From Eledone cirrhosa (Eukaryota > Mollusca > Cephalopoda > Octopoda > Eledonidae): a stretch of 64,000 bases of DNA. The position numbers and the translations under genes were made by a program. The stretch's first letter is position 1. Each line of letters opens with the position of its first letter. Of this stretch, positions 19,297 to 30,299 are shown one piece after another. Below the pieces are notes generated by a model that did no database searches, had not been told where the DNA came from, and saw only the letters and a program-made list of their open reading frames with translations. The DNA is taken from positions 6,322,658-6,386,657 of the forward strand of contig OZ024742.1 of assembly GCA_964016885.1 (NCBI GenBank). Direction: 5' to 3'.

Positions 19297-21993
19297 ATGC
19301 CTCTCACCACCACCACAATCTTAACAAACACACAGACACAGAAAACAAGTAATGACAGTAGCACAGAAATCACAGAAATAAGGGAAAGTAATACGATTAA
19401 AAGGAGAAGGGAGACTAAGGACAAAGAAAATAACCAAGACGAACACACAGACACACAAAATAGGGTAGATAACAACAATGAGCCAGTGGAAAGAGACAGG
19501 AGTAATTATGAGAGACATAGAAACAACCATGAGGCTGTTGGTGGAAATAGAAATAGAAACAACACAACTAACAATAACAATAGCACTAGTACACATAAAG
19601 CAGCAGCCTGGAACTCTACTTTTTATAATCCCCCCTATAAATCGTTCGACCTGCGACGAGTCCACGCCACGACTTTACCATTTAACAAACGCACGCAATT
19701 GCCGTCGCAGGTCAATGAACAAACAGAAGCACAATTTAGTATAGCTAGATCCGAACTTAGAAATATTATAGAACAGTATAGCAAAAAGCATAATAGAATT
19801 GAGGCCCAGAAACTGGGAGAAAAATCTGCAAATGGCTTGCGTAAGCTTATGCAGCGCTCGCGTAATGGAGAGATAGCATGCTTTCCAATAGACAAGTCTG
19901 GCAGAATGTCGGTTGACAGCCTGCCAAACTAGATCCAGGCAATGCAAACCCACATCACTAACACAAGAGAGGTAACACCACAGGAGCATGAGGATAGAGA
20001 AAAAGCCCTCAATGCCCATATGGTGATGTGGACGAATATAATGCAGCCCAACAAAAGGACTGCCAACAACTTCCATGCCTGGAACAATGATGTACCGGCG
20101 TTGTATGGGCTTCGAAAAGACCATAAAACGGGCAGTGACCCTGTCGCGGGACCACCAACACGGCCAGTCTGTGGAGCTAACATTGCTAGTAACTACAGAC
20201 TGTCCTACTTCCTCTCCCTGATCATACGCCCCATCATTGAAATGTCCCCAGATGTATGTGACAGCACGGAGGACCTCCTCAGCAGAATCGGCATGAGTAA
20301 CCGATCTAGGGACCTAACAAACTGCATAATAGGTAGTATGGATGTTGTGTCCCTGTATCCATCTATTGATGTGGATTTTGCTGTGGAGAAATGCGTAGAA
20401 ATGATCAGTGAGAGCAATGTTGAGTTCCGTGGGATTGATACCAGTGAGCTGGGACACCTACTTAAACTTACCTATAGTAATAATTACCTACACACATATG
20501 ACCTTAGCAACCTGTGCCCTACAAGACCAGCAATAGGCAGACCACCTACCATTACCTCAATGGCCAAGAAAACCCACACATATAGATGGAACGGGTGGAC
20601 CAGAGCCATACGGACACCCGAAAACCACGATGAACTGAAGAAAATGATTGCACATGCGGTAGGGGCCAGCATAAAACTAACCCTTAAGGAACATATTTTC
20701 AAATTTAATGGAAAAACATATGCCCAAGAGGAAGGAGCAGCCATTGGTGTTAGCATTGCAGGCGACATAGCTAACTTATTCATGGTATGGTGGGACAGTA
20801 GACTTAAACTTAAACTTAAAGAACAATTAGAAGACCCCTTAACCCTGATAATGTACTCCCGCTACGTTGATGATATAAACATCGTAGTTAAGACACCCCC
20901 ACTAGAGAACAGTCAGGAACTAGAGAAAAACACAATGGAAAGCATCCAGCAAATAGCTAACTCCATCCACCAGAGCATTAGAGTTACTATAGACTACCCA
21001 AGTAAACACCCCAACCATCGATTACCTGTACTAGACACAGAGCTCTGGTTAGATACCATTAATAACAAAAAACAAATCCTCCATTCCCATTATGCCAAAC
21101 CCATGACTTCCAAACATCTGATCCACCGAAACTCGGCCGTTTCGGACCATACCAAAATCAACATACCGATTGCGGATTTGGTACGGGTGATGAGAAACGT
21201 ATCCCGCATGTGCAATCCCGAAGAACTAGAGAGACACATACAACACTTCATCCACCGTATGCAGTTCTCTGGCTACAATCAGAGAGATAAAATCAGAGTG
21301 TATAGAGGAGCCAGAACCAAATGGGAAAAAATGGTAAATAATGACATAAATGGGACCTGCCCCTTGTATAGGAGCAAATTTTGGAATAGAATAGAAAGAA
21401 CTAGGAACAAGGCTAATAGAATAAACTCATGGTATGATAGCAATAAATACCAGAGTGTAATGTTCATCGATACAACCCCTAGAGGTGAATTAGCTTACAA
21501 ATTTAGAAGGGCCCTAAATAAACATAAACTCAATATTAAGATAGTAGAAAGACCAGGTACCTCCGTAAAAACACTTATTAGCAAGACATACCCTTTTCAA
21601 AGACCCTCATGTATAGATAAGAAATGTATAACCTGTAAAATAAGCCCCCATATTAACTGTAAAACTAGAAATGTAGTGTATAGCATAAGATGTGCTGAAG
21701 GACAATGTAGAGACAAAAATATAGTGTACATAGGTGAGACAGCTCGTAGTATAGGGGAACGGATAAATGAACACTGGCGAGACCTTCAAGATAGTAAAGA
21801 ATCATCTGTACTCTACCAACATGCTAAAATAGAACACAAGGGTAAATTAGAGAACATAGAAATAAAAATAGAATCTCCACACAGAAAAGACGCAATGTTT
21901 AGACAAATTACAGAGGCAATAAACATAAAAGAATTACAATCAAAATTAAATAGAAAATATGAGTGGAACAGCAACATCACAACTTACAATTAA
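19297..21993 (+). pseudogene. PLE-1b reverse transcriptase / GIY-YIG endonuclease with a single in-frame stop
   Basis: One frame of about 898 codons broken only by TAG at 19930-19932. N-terminus (from the ATG at 19297; true start uncertain) is a T/N/R-rich low-complexity region, then FYNPPYKSFDL and CFPIDKSGRM, the conserved DKSG block just before the stop. After it: ALYGLRKDHKTG, RPVCGANIASNYRLS, motif A GSMDVVSLYPSIDVDF (Asp at 20341), motif B GAAIGVSIAGDIANLFM, motif C YVDD (20863-20874), LPVLDTELW. A knuckle with SCIDKKCITCKISPHINC leads to the GIY-YIG domain VVYSIRC, IVYIGETARSIGERINEH. It would reverse-transcribe PLE RNA and nick target DNA. All catalytic motifs are intact. The stop falls where a tyrosine-like codon would fit, so a single base change may be responsible; readthrough cannot be excluded. 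Confidence 0.92.
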
Positions 21994-22186
21994 GGACAAA
22001 ATGAAAACACACACACACATAGAACAAACAACCAACCAGTAACATGTAATTAAACAAATAAATAAATGAACATAAACACACACAGACACCCGGATGTGGC
22101 GCATGCGCAGACTGAGCACACAACACAGAAACAAATGGCGTAGGACAGAACAAAGGAGAGGCACAGAAACAAAGAAAGGAATCCCC

Positions 22187-22231
22187 AGTCACTGAAGAGG
22201 TCACAGAGTGTGTGACGAAAGAACTATGACT
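22187..22231 (+). ncRNA. Hammerhead-ribozyme-like motif in PLE-1b
   Basis: Same fold as in PLE-1a: AGTCA (22187-22191), CTGAAGA, one unpaired G, GTCAC/GTGAC stem II, GAAA (22217-22220), minimal stem III G-C with loop AA, CTA, and TGACT (22227-22231). The only difference from PLE-1a within the motif is in the stem III loop, so the pairing is preserved. Confidence 0.65.
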
Positions 22232-22419
22232 ATATATAAACAACTATCTGGTTGTGGAACCAACCAACCAACCAACCAGAAATTTATAAACTTATAATTT
22301 TTTTATAAATTTATTATAATAAATTGAAGTGAAAGCAACTGGTGCGTGTGTTTCTTATTGGCAACATGACCCTCCCAAAGTATAACAACATTATATATAT
22401 ATATATATATATATAATAA

Positions 22420-22617
22420 TAAGGGCGCTGCGGAGTTGCAAATGGGTTACACATGAAAAAAGTTTGTCCTTCATCAGTGATCTTCCAACTATCATAGGCA
22501 TTTCATCGCTTTAAAGACCATATACCTCCGGTTGGTGCGAGCAACGGCTAAAAAAAGTCGTTTGGACACGTAAATAAAGGGAACGCGAGGGTAAACAAAC
22601 AAAATGGTGAAGCAACA
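22420..22617. repeat. Direct repeat family H, copy 1
   Basis: About 200 bp matching 23023-23227 at roughly 95 percent: 'aagggcgct.cggagttgca', 'gtccttcatcagtgatcttc', 'ttggtgcgagcaacggct', 'gtaaacaaacaaaatggtg'. A (TA)n run lies on its left. Related to the repeat at 7135-7345. No coding content. Confidence 0.85.
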
Positions 22618-22661
22618 GAAAGTGAGGAAGAAGGAGACAAGTCCCAGATTTCTATGAATTT

Positions 22662-22885
22662 AAGTTCGGTGAAATCGTGAAGGAGAGAATAAAGACCATC
22701 AAACCTGGTTGAAATGTGAGCAAGGAAGGAATTTCGCACAGGTCTAACGGAAGGAAGAAGTGGTCTGGTCTGCGAATTCGGTAAACATAAGTTCTGTGAA
22801 ATCGTAGACGAGAGAGAAAAAATTCCGACCAGCTTAGCCGAGCGTGCGAGAGAAAAGAATTACTCACAGGTCAAACGGGAAGAAA
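22662..22885. repeat. Two tandem ~127-bp units
   Basis: The block 'aagttcggtgaaatcgt' at 22662 recurs as 'aagttctgtgaaatcgt' at 22789, with matching downstream blocks ('cacaggtc.aacgg.aagaa'). The units lie between the two family H copies. The remainder to 23022 is A/G-rich with no feature. Confidence 0.65.
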
Positions 22886-23022
22886 GAGGAGGAGGAGAGG
22901 TAGTGACAGAGAATGAGTGAGTGAAGGGTGAGGAAGAGGCTAACAGAGAAAGAGACTGCTAGAAAGGGTAAAGATACATAGAACGAAAAAGACGGTGTAG
23001 CAGCAGAGGAAAAAATATGTGT

Positions 23023-23227
23023 AAATATGATAATAAGGGCGCTACGGAGTTGCAAATGGGTTACATATGAAAGAAGTTTGTCCTTCATCAGTGATCTTCC
23101 AACTATCATAGGCATTTCATCGCTTTAAAGACCATATACCGCCGGTTGGTGCGAGCAACGGCTAAAAAAAGTCGTTGGGACACGTAAATAAAGGGGACGC
23201 GAGGGTAAACAAACAAAATGGTGAAGC
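23023..23227. repeat. Direct repeat family H, copy 2
   Basis: Second copy in the same orientation, 603 bp after the first, followed by (TA)n(GT)n at 23228-23284. The equal ordering suggests a local duplication of family H plus spacer. Confidence 0.85.
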
Positions 23228-23284
<57 letters not shown>

Positions 23285-23285
<1 letters not shown>

Positions 23286-23830
23286 ATATTTAAAGTAATT
23301 ATCAATAGTGAATAGACTGGTTGGAGCAATGAGGGTATTGTATATATACACGAACCAGACCAGAAACTAATCGGCTGTGGAGCCAATTTTGTAAACCCAC
23401 AAGCTGTCCTGTTGCGCATGCGCACTGGATGTAGATGATTTTCAGCAGATCGATAAAAATGAACACCACAACACGCAACTCAATATCAGGAATTAATGCA
23501 ATTATTTTAAATATAAACTACAGCCGCCTTGGTGTTACTTAAATAATTAAATAGCTTAAACATCAGATTATATACAAACTGTGTTTCTATGTCACACATA
23601 TTTTACAAGCAGAATATATAAATTTGTTTCCTCAACAGCCGTCCCCAAACAGTTAAATGCTCTAAATGATACACTAAAACAACAATAAATTTAAATACTA
23701 CACCCAATTTTAATGGAAAAAATTTAAATGAAATCTTTACACCACACCCGGCTCTCGTTTTCTGGCTTTTAATGAACACCGTCTGCTTTTTAAATGCGTC
23801 TTATTAAATGAAATGAAATTCTTCAAAGGA
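23285..23830. other. Unassigned sequence
   Basis: Non-coding, with 'gcgcatgcgcactgg' near 23414 and AT-rich sequence afterwards. I cannot connect it to any element in the window. Confidence 0.5.
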
Positions 23831-23832
23831 CC

Positions 23833-23837
<5 letters not shown>

Positions 23838-23895
<58 letters not shown>

Positions 23896-23935
23896 ATTTG
23901 TGTGTGTATGTGAATGCATGTGTATGTGTGTGTGC

Positions 23936-23998
<63 letters not shown>
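23838..23998. repeat. Two long (TA)n runs around a GT-rich core
   Basis: TA run 23838-23893, GT-rich core, TA run 23940-23995. The strand-symmetric YIYIY frames here are artefacts. 24000-24200 carries no recognised feature. Confidence 0.92.
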
Positions 23999-23999
<1 letters not shown>

Positions 24000-24204
24000 G
24001 TATTTGTGTGTGTATGTGTATGTGTTTGTGTAGACCCGTAACTCTTGATAGAATCGTAGGGGCGCCATAATGATACACGGCATGTCTTGTGCATTTCAAA
24101 CTTGGCTGAGTATCTCCCCTTTCTATGTCTGAACACACCCTATGTTTCCCACAGCAGGAAAAAGAGTAATAACAAGGAAGCTAGAAAAACATATTGAAGA
24201 AGGA

Positions 24205-24290
24205 TCGACCCCAATATTTCACTGGTACTATTTATTTTATCGACTTTGAAAGGATAAACAGCAAAGTTAACCTCGGCGGAATGAAGGAAC
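24205..24290 (-). mobile_element. SINE body fragment
   Basis: Minus strand: 'ccgccgaggttaactttgct', 'tttcaaagtcgataaaat', 'agtaccagtgaaatattgg'. Head and tail missing. Confidence 0.65.
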
Positions 24291-24341
24291 CAATATCAGA
24301 AATCCTTCTCTCCGACGTTGTAACAACTGTGCCAATTGTTG

Positions 24342-24535
24342 GCCATGGATTGGCACTATCGGTAGCGGGTCGGACGCCATGCTTTGCAGCAAAGAGTAAC
24401 GGTCCTTTATGGTATGATTTCAAATCCCGCTGAGGTTAACTTTGCCTTTCATCCTTACGGGGTCGATAAAATAAAATACCAGTAATACACTGGGGTAATT
24501 GCTGGCCTTGTGCCAAATATAGAAACAATTATGTC
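24342..24535 (+). mobile_element. tRNA-headed SINE
   Basis: Head 'ggattggcactatcggtagc', 'gggtcggacgccatgctttg', B-box-like 'atttcaaatccc', body 'cggggtcgataaaataaaat', tail 'ctggccttgtgccaaatata' and 'gaaacaatta'. Confidence 0.85.
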
Positions 24536-24572
24536 AACATATCTACACATTATTATTGAAATGTTTAGTGAA

Positions 24573-24765
24573 TTGGCAGTATCGGTAGAGGGTCGGACGC
24601 CATGCTTTGACGCATAGAGTTACGGCCCTTGCCATTCTGAGTTCAAATCCCGCCGAGGTTAACTTTGCCTTTCATCCTTACGGGGTCGATAAAATAAAGT
24701 ACCAGTAATACACTGGGAAATTGCTGGCCTTGTGCCAAAAGTAGAAACAATTATTATTGAAATAT
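24573..24765 (+). mobile_element. tRNA-headed SINE
   Basis: Same family as the copy 230 bp upstream and in the same orientation: 'gaattggcagtatcggtaga', 'gagttcaaatcccgccgagg', 'cggggtcgataaaataaagt', tail ending 'gaaacaattattattg'. Two close copies suggest tandem insertion or duplication. Confidence 0.85.
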
Positions 24766-25224
24766 GACAGAAGAATAGAAAACATGAAGAAAAAACAAAG
24801 AGGAAATGTAAAAAGTCGCCTGTTAAGAAACTGTCGTAGAATTATTGAACATTGAACAACAACAACAACTACAACAACACTAACAACAACAACAACGTTA
24901 GTGTTTGAGTTAACTTTATCGTTATTTACTGTAGCAGTGATAGAAAATTAAAGGGAAGAGGAAGTTATCGGTGGGTGGAGGGGTGGAGGGAGCTAATACT
25001 TTGGTTCTATTTTCATTTCTTTCTTTTTCTTTCTAGGGAATGGAGACTAAAGTGATGAGGTAGTGGTGATGGTGGAAGGGAAGGAGAAAGAGAGAGAGTG
25101 AGAGAGAGAGCGAGAAAGAGGGGGAGAGGGAGAGAGCATCTGTGAATAGGTATCATTGCCATAGGAAAGTTGGCAGACTGTGATTGATAAAGAGAGACAA
25201 AGGGTAAGAGAAAGATAGAGTGTA

Positions 25225-25264
<40 letters not shown>

Positions 25265-25595
25265 TTCTGGCACAGGTAAGTAAAGAATCAGTTAATCAAA
25301 GAAGGAGTGTCTAACATCACAGTAGTAACAAACAGCTAAGTTGCACACAGAAAAAAGCGAAAGACATGAGACGAACGAAAGCACCCTTATTCCTCGTCAG
25401 CTACTTTCTGGGAAATGCAATTTCGTTCATAACGGTGGGATTGCATAATATTGAGCCAGATGCTTTGAACAAGCCGCCGGAAAGATGGTCTCTGTGTTTA
25501 AATGTGTGTGTCTGAGTTTTGTGCTTGTATATATGCTTGTCTCTGTGTTTAAATATGCGTGTGTGTGCTTGACTTTGTGTTTAAATATGTGTGTG
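24766..25595. other. Unassigned sequence with (CAA)n and (GA)n tracts
   Basis: Contains a CAA tract near 24857-24897 and GA-rich tracts at about 25080-25135 and 25226-25262. GT-rich sequence with 'tgtgtttaaatatg' repeated three times lies at 25490-25610. No gene is visible. Confidence 0.6.
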
Positions 25596-25599
25596 TGTG

Positions 25600-25745
25600 T
25601 TTTAATATCCCGTGATTCAACAAAAAGAGATCAATAAATCAGTACCAGATTTGAAAAATAATGAACTGGGGTCAATATGATCGACTCAATCGAGGCGGTG
25701 CCCTAGAATGACCGCACTCTACTAACTGAAACACGTAAACGTATA
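25600..25745 (+). mobile_element. SINE tail fragment of another subfamily
   Basis: Blocks 'aataaatcagtaccag', 'gaactggggtcaatatgatc', 'gaggcggtgccctagaatg', 'actaactgaaacacgtaaa' correspond to the 3' half of a cephalopod-type SINE. The following 25746-26310 has no feature I can name. Confidence 0.55.
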
Positions 25746-26310
25746 AAGGTGTATAAATATATAAGCAAATATGAAAAAATAGTGCGAGATTAACAAGAAA
25801 ATGTCAGGAGCAAAATGTGAGGTGACACCACGGAATGGATTAATGATAAATCAATTCAGAATGGTGAATATGTAAAGCTATTAAGCTTTGATGTGAAGAA
25901 TCGTTATATAAAAGCATGCTGTATATACTCTTGTAAAAGTCGCAATTTTATAGACTGGTTGTTTTCTTTTTTAGGTTAAATTTATGGTGTCAGCCATTAC
26001 ATGGATTCTACTTTCGAGAGGCAGCAATCCACATTACAAAATACCATATCTATAAACAAAACTGAAAATGGACTCTAAGTAAAGAAAAAGAAGAAAAAGA
26101 AGAAAACAATGAAATACAGTAATAATAGTGAGGCGAAGCAACATCAGTATTGATGTTTCTACACATCAAAACACACAAGGCCTCATAGCCCCTTATAAAT
26201 AATTCCACTTACGTTAGAAAATAATAGCGTAGAAAAATATGTTTCCTCATCGTAAAGTTTTATATTCATGATAAAACCTCCACACAAATAGTAATATGTT
26301 GTCCCTAAAC

Positions 26311-26638
26311 AACTACGATCGACTTATACATGAGATAGATGGAACTATGATCGATTTATACATGAGATACTAGGAACTATGATGGACTCATACATGAGAT
26401 ACTGTGAAATATGATCGAATTATACATGAGATACATGGAAATATGATCGGCTTATACATGAAATACATTGAACTACGATCGACTTATACATGTGATATAT
26501 GTAACTATGATCGACTTATATATGAGGTATATGTAACTATGATCGACTTATACATGAGATACTAGGAACTATGGTCGATTTATACATGTGATACTTGGAA
26601 CTACGATCGACTTATACATGACCATCATGGAACTATAG
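26311..26638. repeat. 32-bp minisatellite, ten units
   Basis: Ten consecutive units of exactly 32 bp with core 'atgatcgacttatacatgag', each differing at several positions. No indel disturbs the 32-bp phase, so variation is by substitution only. The array ends within 'aactatagc'. Confidence 0.92.
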
Positions 26639-26754
26639 CCCCCACTCTCAAGTGTGAAACTAATACTAATATTATTTGTACTGCCTCTTCGTTTTTCTGT
26701 TTTTTTGTTCTCTGTTTATTTATTAAACTATATATATATATATATATAAATAAA

Positions 26755-26970
26755 TAGGAAAAATTATGAACCCGACGGCAGAGCTCAATCCGTTTCATCG
26801 GCTATATCAGGACGAAATAGTCCAGAAATAGCCGTCGAAACGGCTTGAGCTCTGCCGTCGGAGTCATACTTTTTCCTATTACCCACTCTACTACCCTAAG
26901 TATTGAGTACTCTGGTGCGTTAAGGTCTATCTGGTTCTTTACCACAACTTCTTCGTTATATATATATGTG
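26755..26970. repeat. Hairpin-headed repeat family G, copy 2
   Basis: A ~40-bp inverted repeat (gacggcagagctcaatccg ... cggcttgagctctgccgtc) spans 26775-26865, followed by 'cctattacccactctactac', 'gagtactctggtgcgtta' and (TA)n. The hairpin is more complete than in the 18.2-kb copy. The sequence 26971-27575 includes further (TA)n runs at 27180-27250 and is otherwise unassigned. Confidence 0.75.
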
Positions 26971-27576
26971 TGTGAGAAAAACCACAGACCCTCCATCTCA
27001 ACTCTACTTTTGAAAAGCAGAAGAACTGCGAAACCGGTAAAGGAACCAAATAAATATATATATTTAAAAAAAAATAAGACTCCAGTTGCATTTTCGATTT
27101 CATCTTTTTTTCTTTATACTTTCACTCGTGTAGGACACCTCGGTTATTTTTCATTTTGTAAAAAAAACCTCCCTTTCTAATATATATATATATATATACA
27201 GTATATATATATAAATAAAAAATAAAATATATATATATATATATATATTTAATTATTTATTTATCAACGCTAACAAATGGGTCTTGTTACTCATCAGACA
27301 AGAACTCAATATCACGTACGAATATATAAATATATATGTATGTATAAGAAAATCTGCTTCGTAGAATCAAGACGTATCTGAGAACCTTGCGATTTTCAGA
27401 GTCAGGTTCGATCATCTAATCGATAGTGCCTCGAGCTGGTCGCCAGAGAAACGATTGTAACATGTCCAATAAATTCCATTCGTCGCAACACTGATTCTCT
27501 TTTTTTTCTGTGATATCATACTCTGCTCTATGAGAGCATCGAGTGCTCAAGCGGCCTACCGCATACGGACGCTTTA

Positions 27577-27691
27577 AGCGTTGAAAAAAATGAAAACGAA
27601 ATTTCATTTCTCACTCTTAGTATGGCACTTACTTAAATGTAAGTATGTATGTATACGTACATACATATATGTATACAGACGTACAGTAGCA

Positions 27692-27757
<66 letters not shown>

Positions 27758-28335
27758 CAGGTACACATACATATATGCACGCATCAGTTTAGCGGACGCT
27801 TATTATAACGCCGCTTTGTTCGTTTGTCAACAAACTGAACAGCCTGAATTTATGCCATACGGTGTTAAGGTAACCACGTCACCTTTTTGTTCAACACTGA
27901 CACAGGAACGATGTACTAGTTTCAAGCTTGTTAGCTATCATCAGCACCGTTTACCCATCTGCCAGATAGTTGAACGTTCGAAAGTATATACTTTCCTTAT
28001 GAAAATTAACGGCTGAGCAGCCTAATTTGCACAATGAGTAAGTTAAATCGGTCAGGCATACCGAAAACGATAAGTTGAAAAAAATGAAAACGAAATTTCA
28101 TTTCTCACTCTTAGTATGGCACTTACTTAAATGCTGGCACTTACTTAGCTGATGATAGCTAACAAGCTTGAAACTAGTACATCGTTCCTGTGTCAGTGTT
28201 GAACAAAAAGGTGACGTGGTTGCCTTAACACCGTATGGCATAAATTCAGGCTGTTCAGTTTGTTGACAAACGAACAAAGCGGCGTTATAATAAGCGTCCG
28301 CTAAACTGATGCGTGCATATATGTATGTGTACCTG

Positions 28336-28377
<42 letters not shown>

Positions 28378-28807
28378 TGCTACTGTACGTCTGTATACAT
28401 ATATGTATGTACGTATACATACATACTTACATTTAAGTAAGTGCCATACAAGAATGAGAAATGAAATTTCGTTTTCATTTTTTTCAACTTATCGTTTTCG
28501 GTATGCCTGACCGATTTAACTCACTCATTATGCAAATTAGGCTGCTCAGTCGTTAATTTTCATAAGGAAAGTATATACTTTCGAACGTTCAACTATCTGG
28601 CAGATGGGTAAACGGTGCTGATGATAGCTAACAAGCTTGAAACTAGTACATCGTTCCTGTGTCAGTGTTGAACAAAAAGGTGACGTGGTTGCCTTAACAC
28701 CGTATGGCATAAATTCAGCTGTTCAGTTTGTTGACAAACGAACAAAGCGGCGTTATAATAAGCGTCCGCTAAACTGATGCGTGCATATATGTATGTGTAC
28801 CTGTATG

Positions 28808-28849
<42 letters not shown>

Positions 28850-28920
28850 TGCATGCTACTGTACGTCTGTATACATATATGTATGTACGTATACATACAT
28901 ACTTACATTTATATATATAT
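27577..28920. repeat. ~470-bp unit arranged in tandem and in inverted orientation
   Basis: A unit runs plus from about 27577; its first ~65 bp (gaaaacgaaatttcatttct) restart at 28076. At about 28145 the orientation flips: the minus-oriented unit occupies 28145-28616 and starts again at 28617 (block 'gctgatgatagc' at 28148 and 28617), reaching 28915. Each copy holds a (TA)n tract and 'aaagcggcgttataataagc'. Frames in it are short. It is a satellite-like inverted and tandem structure, or nested insertions. Confidence 0.85.
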
Positions 28921-28934
28921 ATATATATGTATGT

Positions 28935-29133
28935 ATGTAAAAAGTAAACAGAAATAACAACACAATCGGTACAGTATATGGAAGGGATATATTAGGTTAA
29001 CTCTTGATATAGCAGGAAGAGGGTCTTAACGTTTCGGGCGCTAGTCTTTCATCAGAAAAAAAGAATGAGAAATAAGATAGATTGAGGCGATGGGAGGATG
29101 GAATTGAAAAACATGTCTTTAGATAAAAATAAC

Positions 29134-29136
<3 letters not shown>
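28935..29136 (-). repeat. Repeat end with GAAAC motif
   Basis: Bounded by (TA)n on both sides. The minus strand reads CTGATGAAAGACTAGCGCCC then GAAACG, the arrangement seen in family F1, but stem II does not pair well. No coding content. Confidence 0.55.
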
Positions 29137-29183
<47 letters not shown>

Positions 29184-29202
29184 TCTATTATGTGTTCCAG
29201 CC

Positions 29203-30238
29203 AGATCTACCCAGCGTTGCTCGGGATTTGAAATTATGCTAAGAATATACAGCTAGGAAGTAAAAGAAGAACATTATTTGTCCCCAACCTGTCAAAATAA
29301 GCAAAAGTCTTCAATAATTAATGCAAACGAATATTTAGTGCAATCTTTGTACACATAAAACTATGTTGATAATGAAGGAAAACACTGAACAGGATGTAGT
29401 TATACAAATCTTTAAAGACAATACACGTTGCAAATCTCTAAAAAAAACAGGCAGTTTTGCTAAAGTACAAAAAATTGTAATGAAAGCAGAGTTGTATACA
29501 AACAAAAAACAATGAGAGTAGAATAAGAGAAAATCTATTCTTTGAGAGCATCCTTTGCTGTCTATGGTTAAATTTTGAACTTATAATCCAAAATATCCTG
29601 CATGACATATTCATTGGTATGTTTTGTAATGAGTAAGGTGAAGTCAAGGCAGAGCTGTAATAAGTTATTTTGTTAACACTAAATACTTCAGGATAGACGA
29701 TATTCTTTGTTTTTCTTTTCGGAACAAACGCAAAGAGATTATCTCGACTGCCAACTCGTGAGCAGGCAACGTAGAATTGTCCGTGCGAAAAGCAAAGTTC
29801 ATCCAAGTGAATTCCAATGACGGACAGAGTTTGACCTTGCGACTTATTTATGGACATCGCAAAGGCAACACGAAGGGGAAATTGGGTTCGGCAAAAGGAG
29901 AAGGGAATATCCACGCCTGATGTAGTCAGGGTAATTTTTGTTATTATCACATCCTCGCCTTTTCCACATCCGGATAGAATGGTAGCGTCAATACTAAGTG
30001 GAGACAGTTTTTTAACCACAAGGCGTGTACCATTGCATAGTTTTGGAGGAGTGATATTTCTCAGCAAAATAACTGGCGTTGCCTCTTTCAGAACCAATGT
30101 ATTAGGAGGTAAACCAGGAGGATTTAAAGAATTTAGAAATTCAACTGGATAGTTGACCGCATCCTGTGGATCACATACAGTATCAATAGATTTATATATC
30201 CGTGGACATCCAGGAAGAATCCTGTTCAGTATGTTCCT
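29203..30238 (-). mobile_element. Helitron 3' part
   Basis: The helicase C-terminus is followed by about 450 bp of AT-rich sequence and a terminal hairpin CCCGAGCAACGCTGGG (29225-29210 on the minus strand), the 'CCCG.GCAACGC.GGG' form typical of Helitron 3' ends. The element is cut at its 5' side near 30238. Immediately outside the 3' end is a 22-bp sequence (29181-29202) that recurs at 31156-31177. Confidence 0.82.
29438..30238 (-). pseudogene. PIF1-like helicase C-terminus of a Helitron
   Basis: Open frame without its own start. Order: NRILPGCPRIYKSIDTVCD, DAVNYPVEFLNSLNPPGLPP, VILLRNITPPKLCNGTRLVV, PLRVAFAMSINKSQGQTL and FYVACSRVGSRDNLFAFVP, ending TKNIVYPEVF. The NKSQGQT and VACSRV blocks are the late SF1B helicase motifs used for unwinding during rolling-circle transposition. 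The Rep nuclease and the Walker A part are absent. After PEVF, where the Helitron protein normally ends, the frame stays open another ~75 codons to 29438 with no domain. A TGA blocks extension upstream of 30238. Confidence 0.88.
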
Positions 30239-30299
30239 TCATTGTCAAAAATGTTTGATGTGTACGAATACAGCTGGAAGCATAGATAATGGCTGCCTC

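Larger units (their letters stand above)
18952..22388 (+). mobile_element. PLE-1b: nearly complete Penelope-like element with inverted ends
   Basis: The 3' tail (22281-22388) and the 5' flank (19013-19120) are reverse complements over about 108 bp. The 5' inverted piece continues outward to 18952, matching the extra tail sequence of PLE-1a (to 4105). Between them lie a CAA/ACA-rich leader (19121-19296), one long reading frame, a 3' untranslated region and a hammerhead-like motif. (TA)n runs flank both sides, suggesting insertion into a TA-rich site. The inverted ends fit the pseudo-LTR behaviour known for PLEs. Confidence 0.9.

Noticed and set aside
22460..22500. Hammerhead in family H (minus-strand CTGATGAAGGACA)
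   Set aside because: No GAAA follows in the right place; a permuted reading with the upstream GATGAAATGCC box does not give a stem II. The related 7.2-kb copy fails likewise.
27280..27310. Hammerhead on minus strand (CTGATGAGTAACAAG)
   Set aside because: AACAA/TTGTT could form stem II, but GAAA is replaced by GTTGATAAA and stem I is absent.
29850..30152. 100-codon plus-strand frame
   Set aside because: Antisense to the Helitron helicase on the minus strand.
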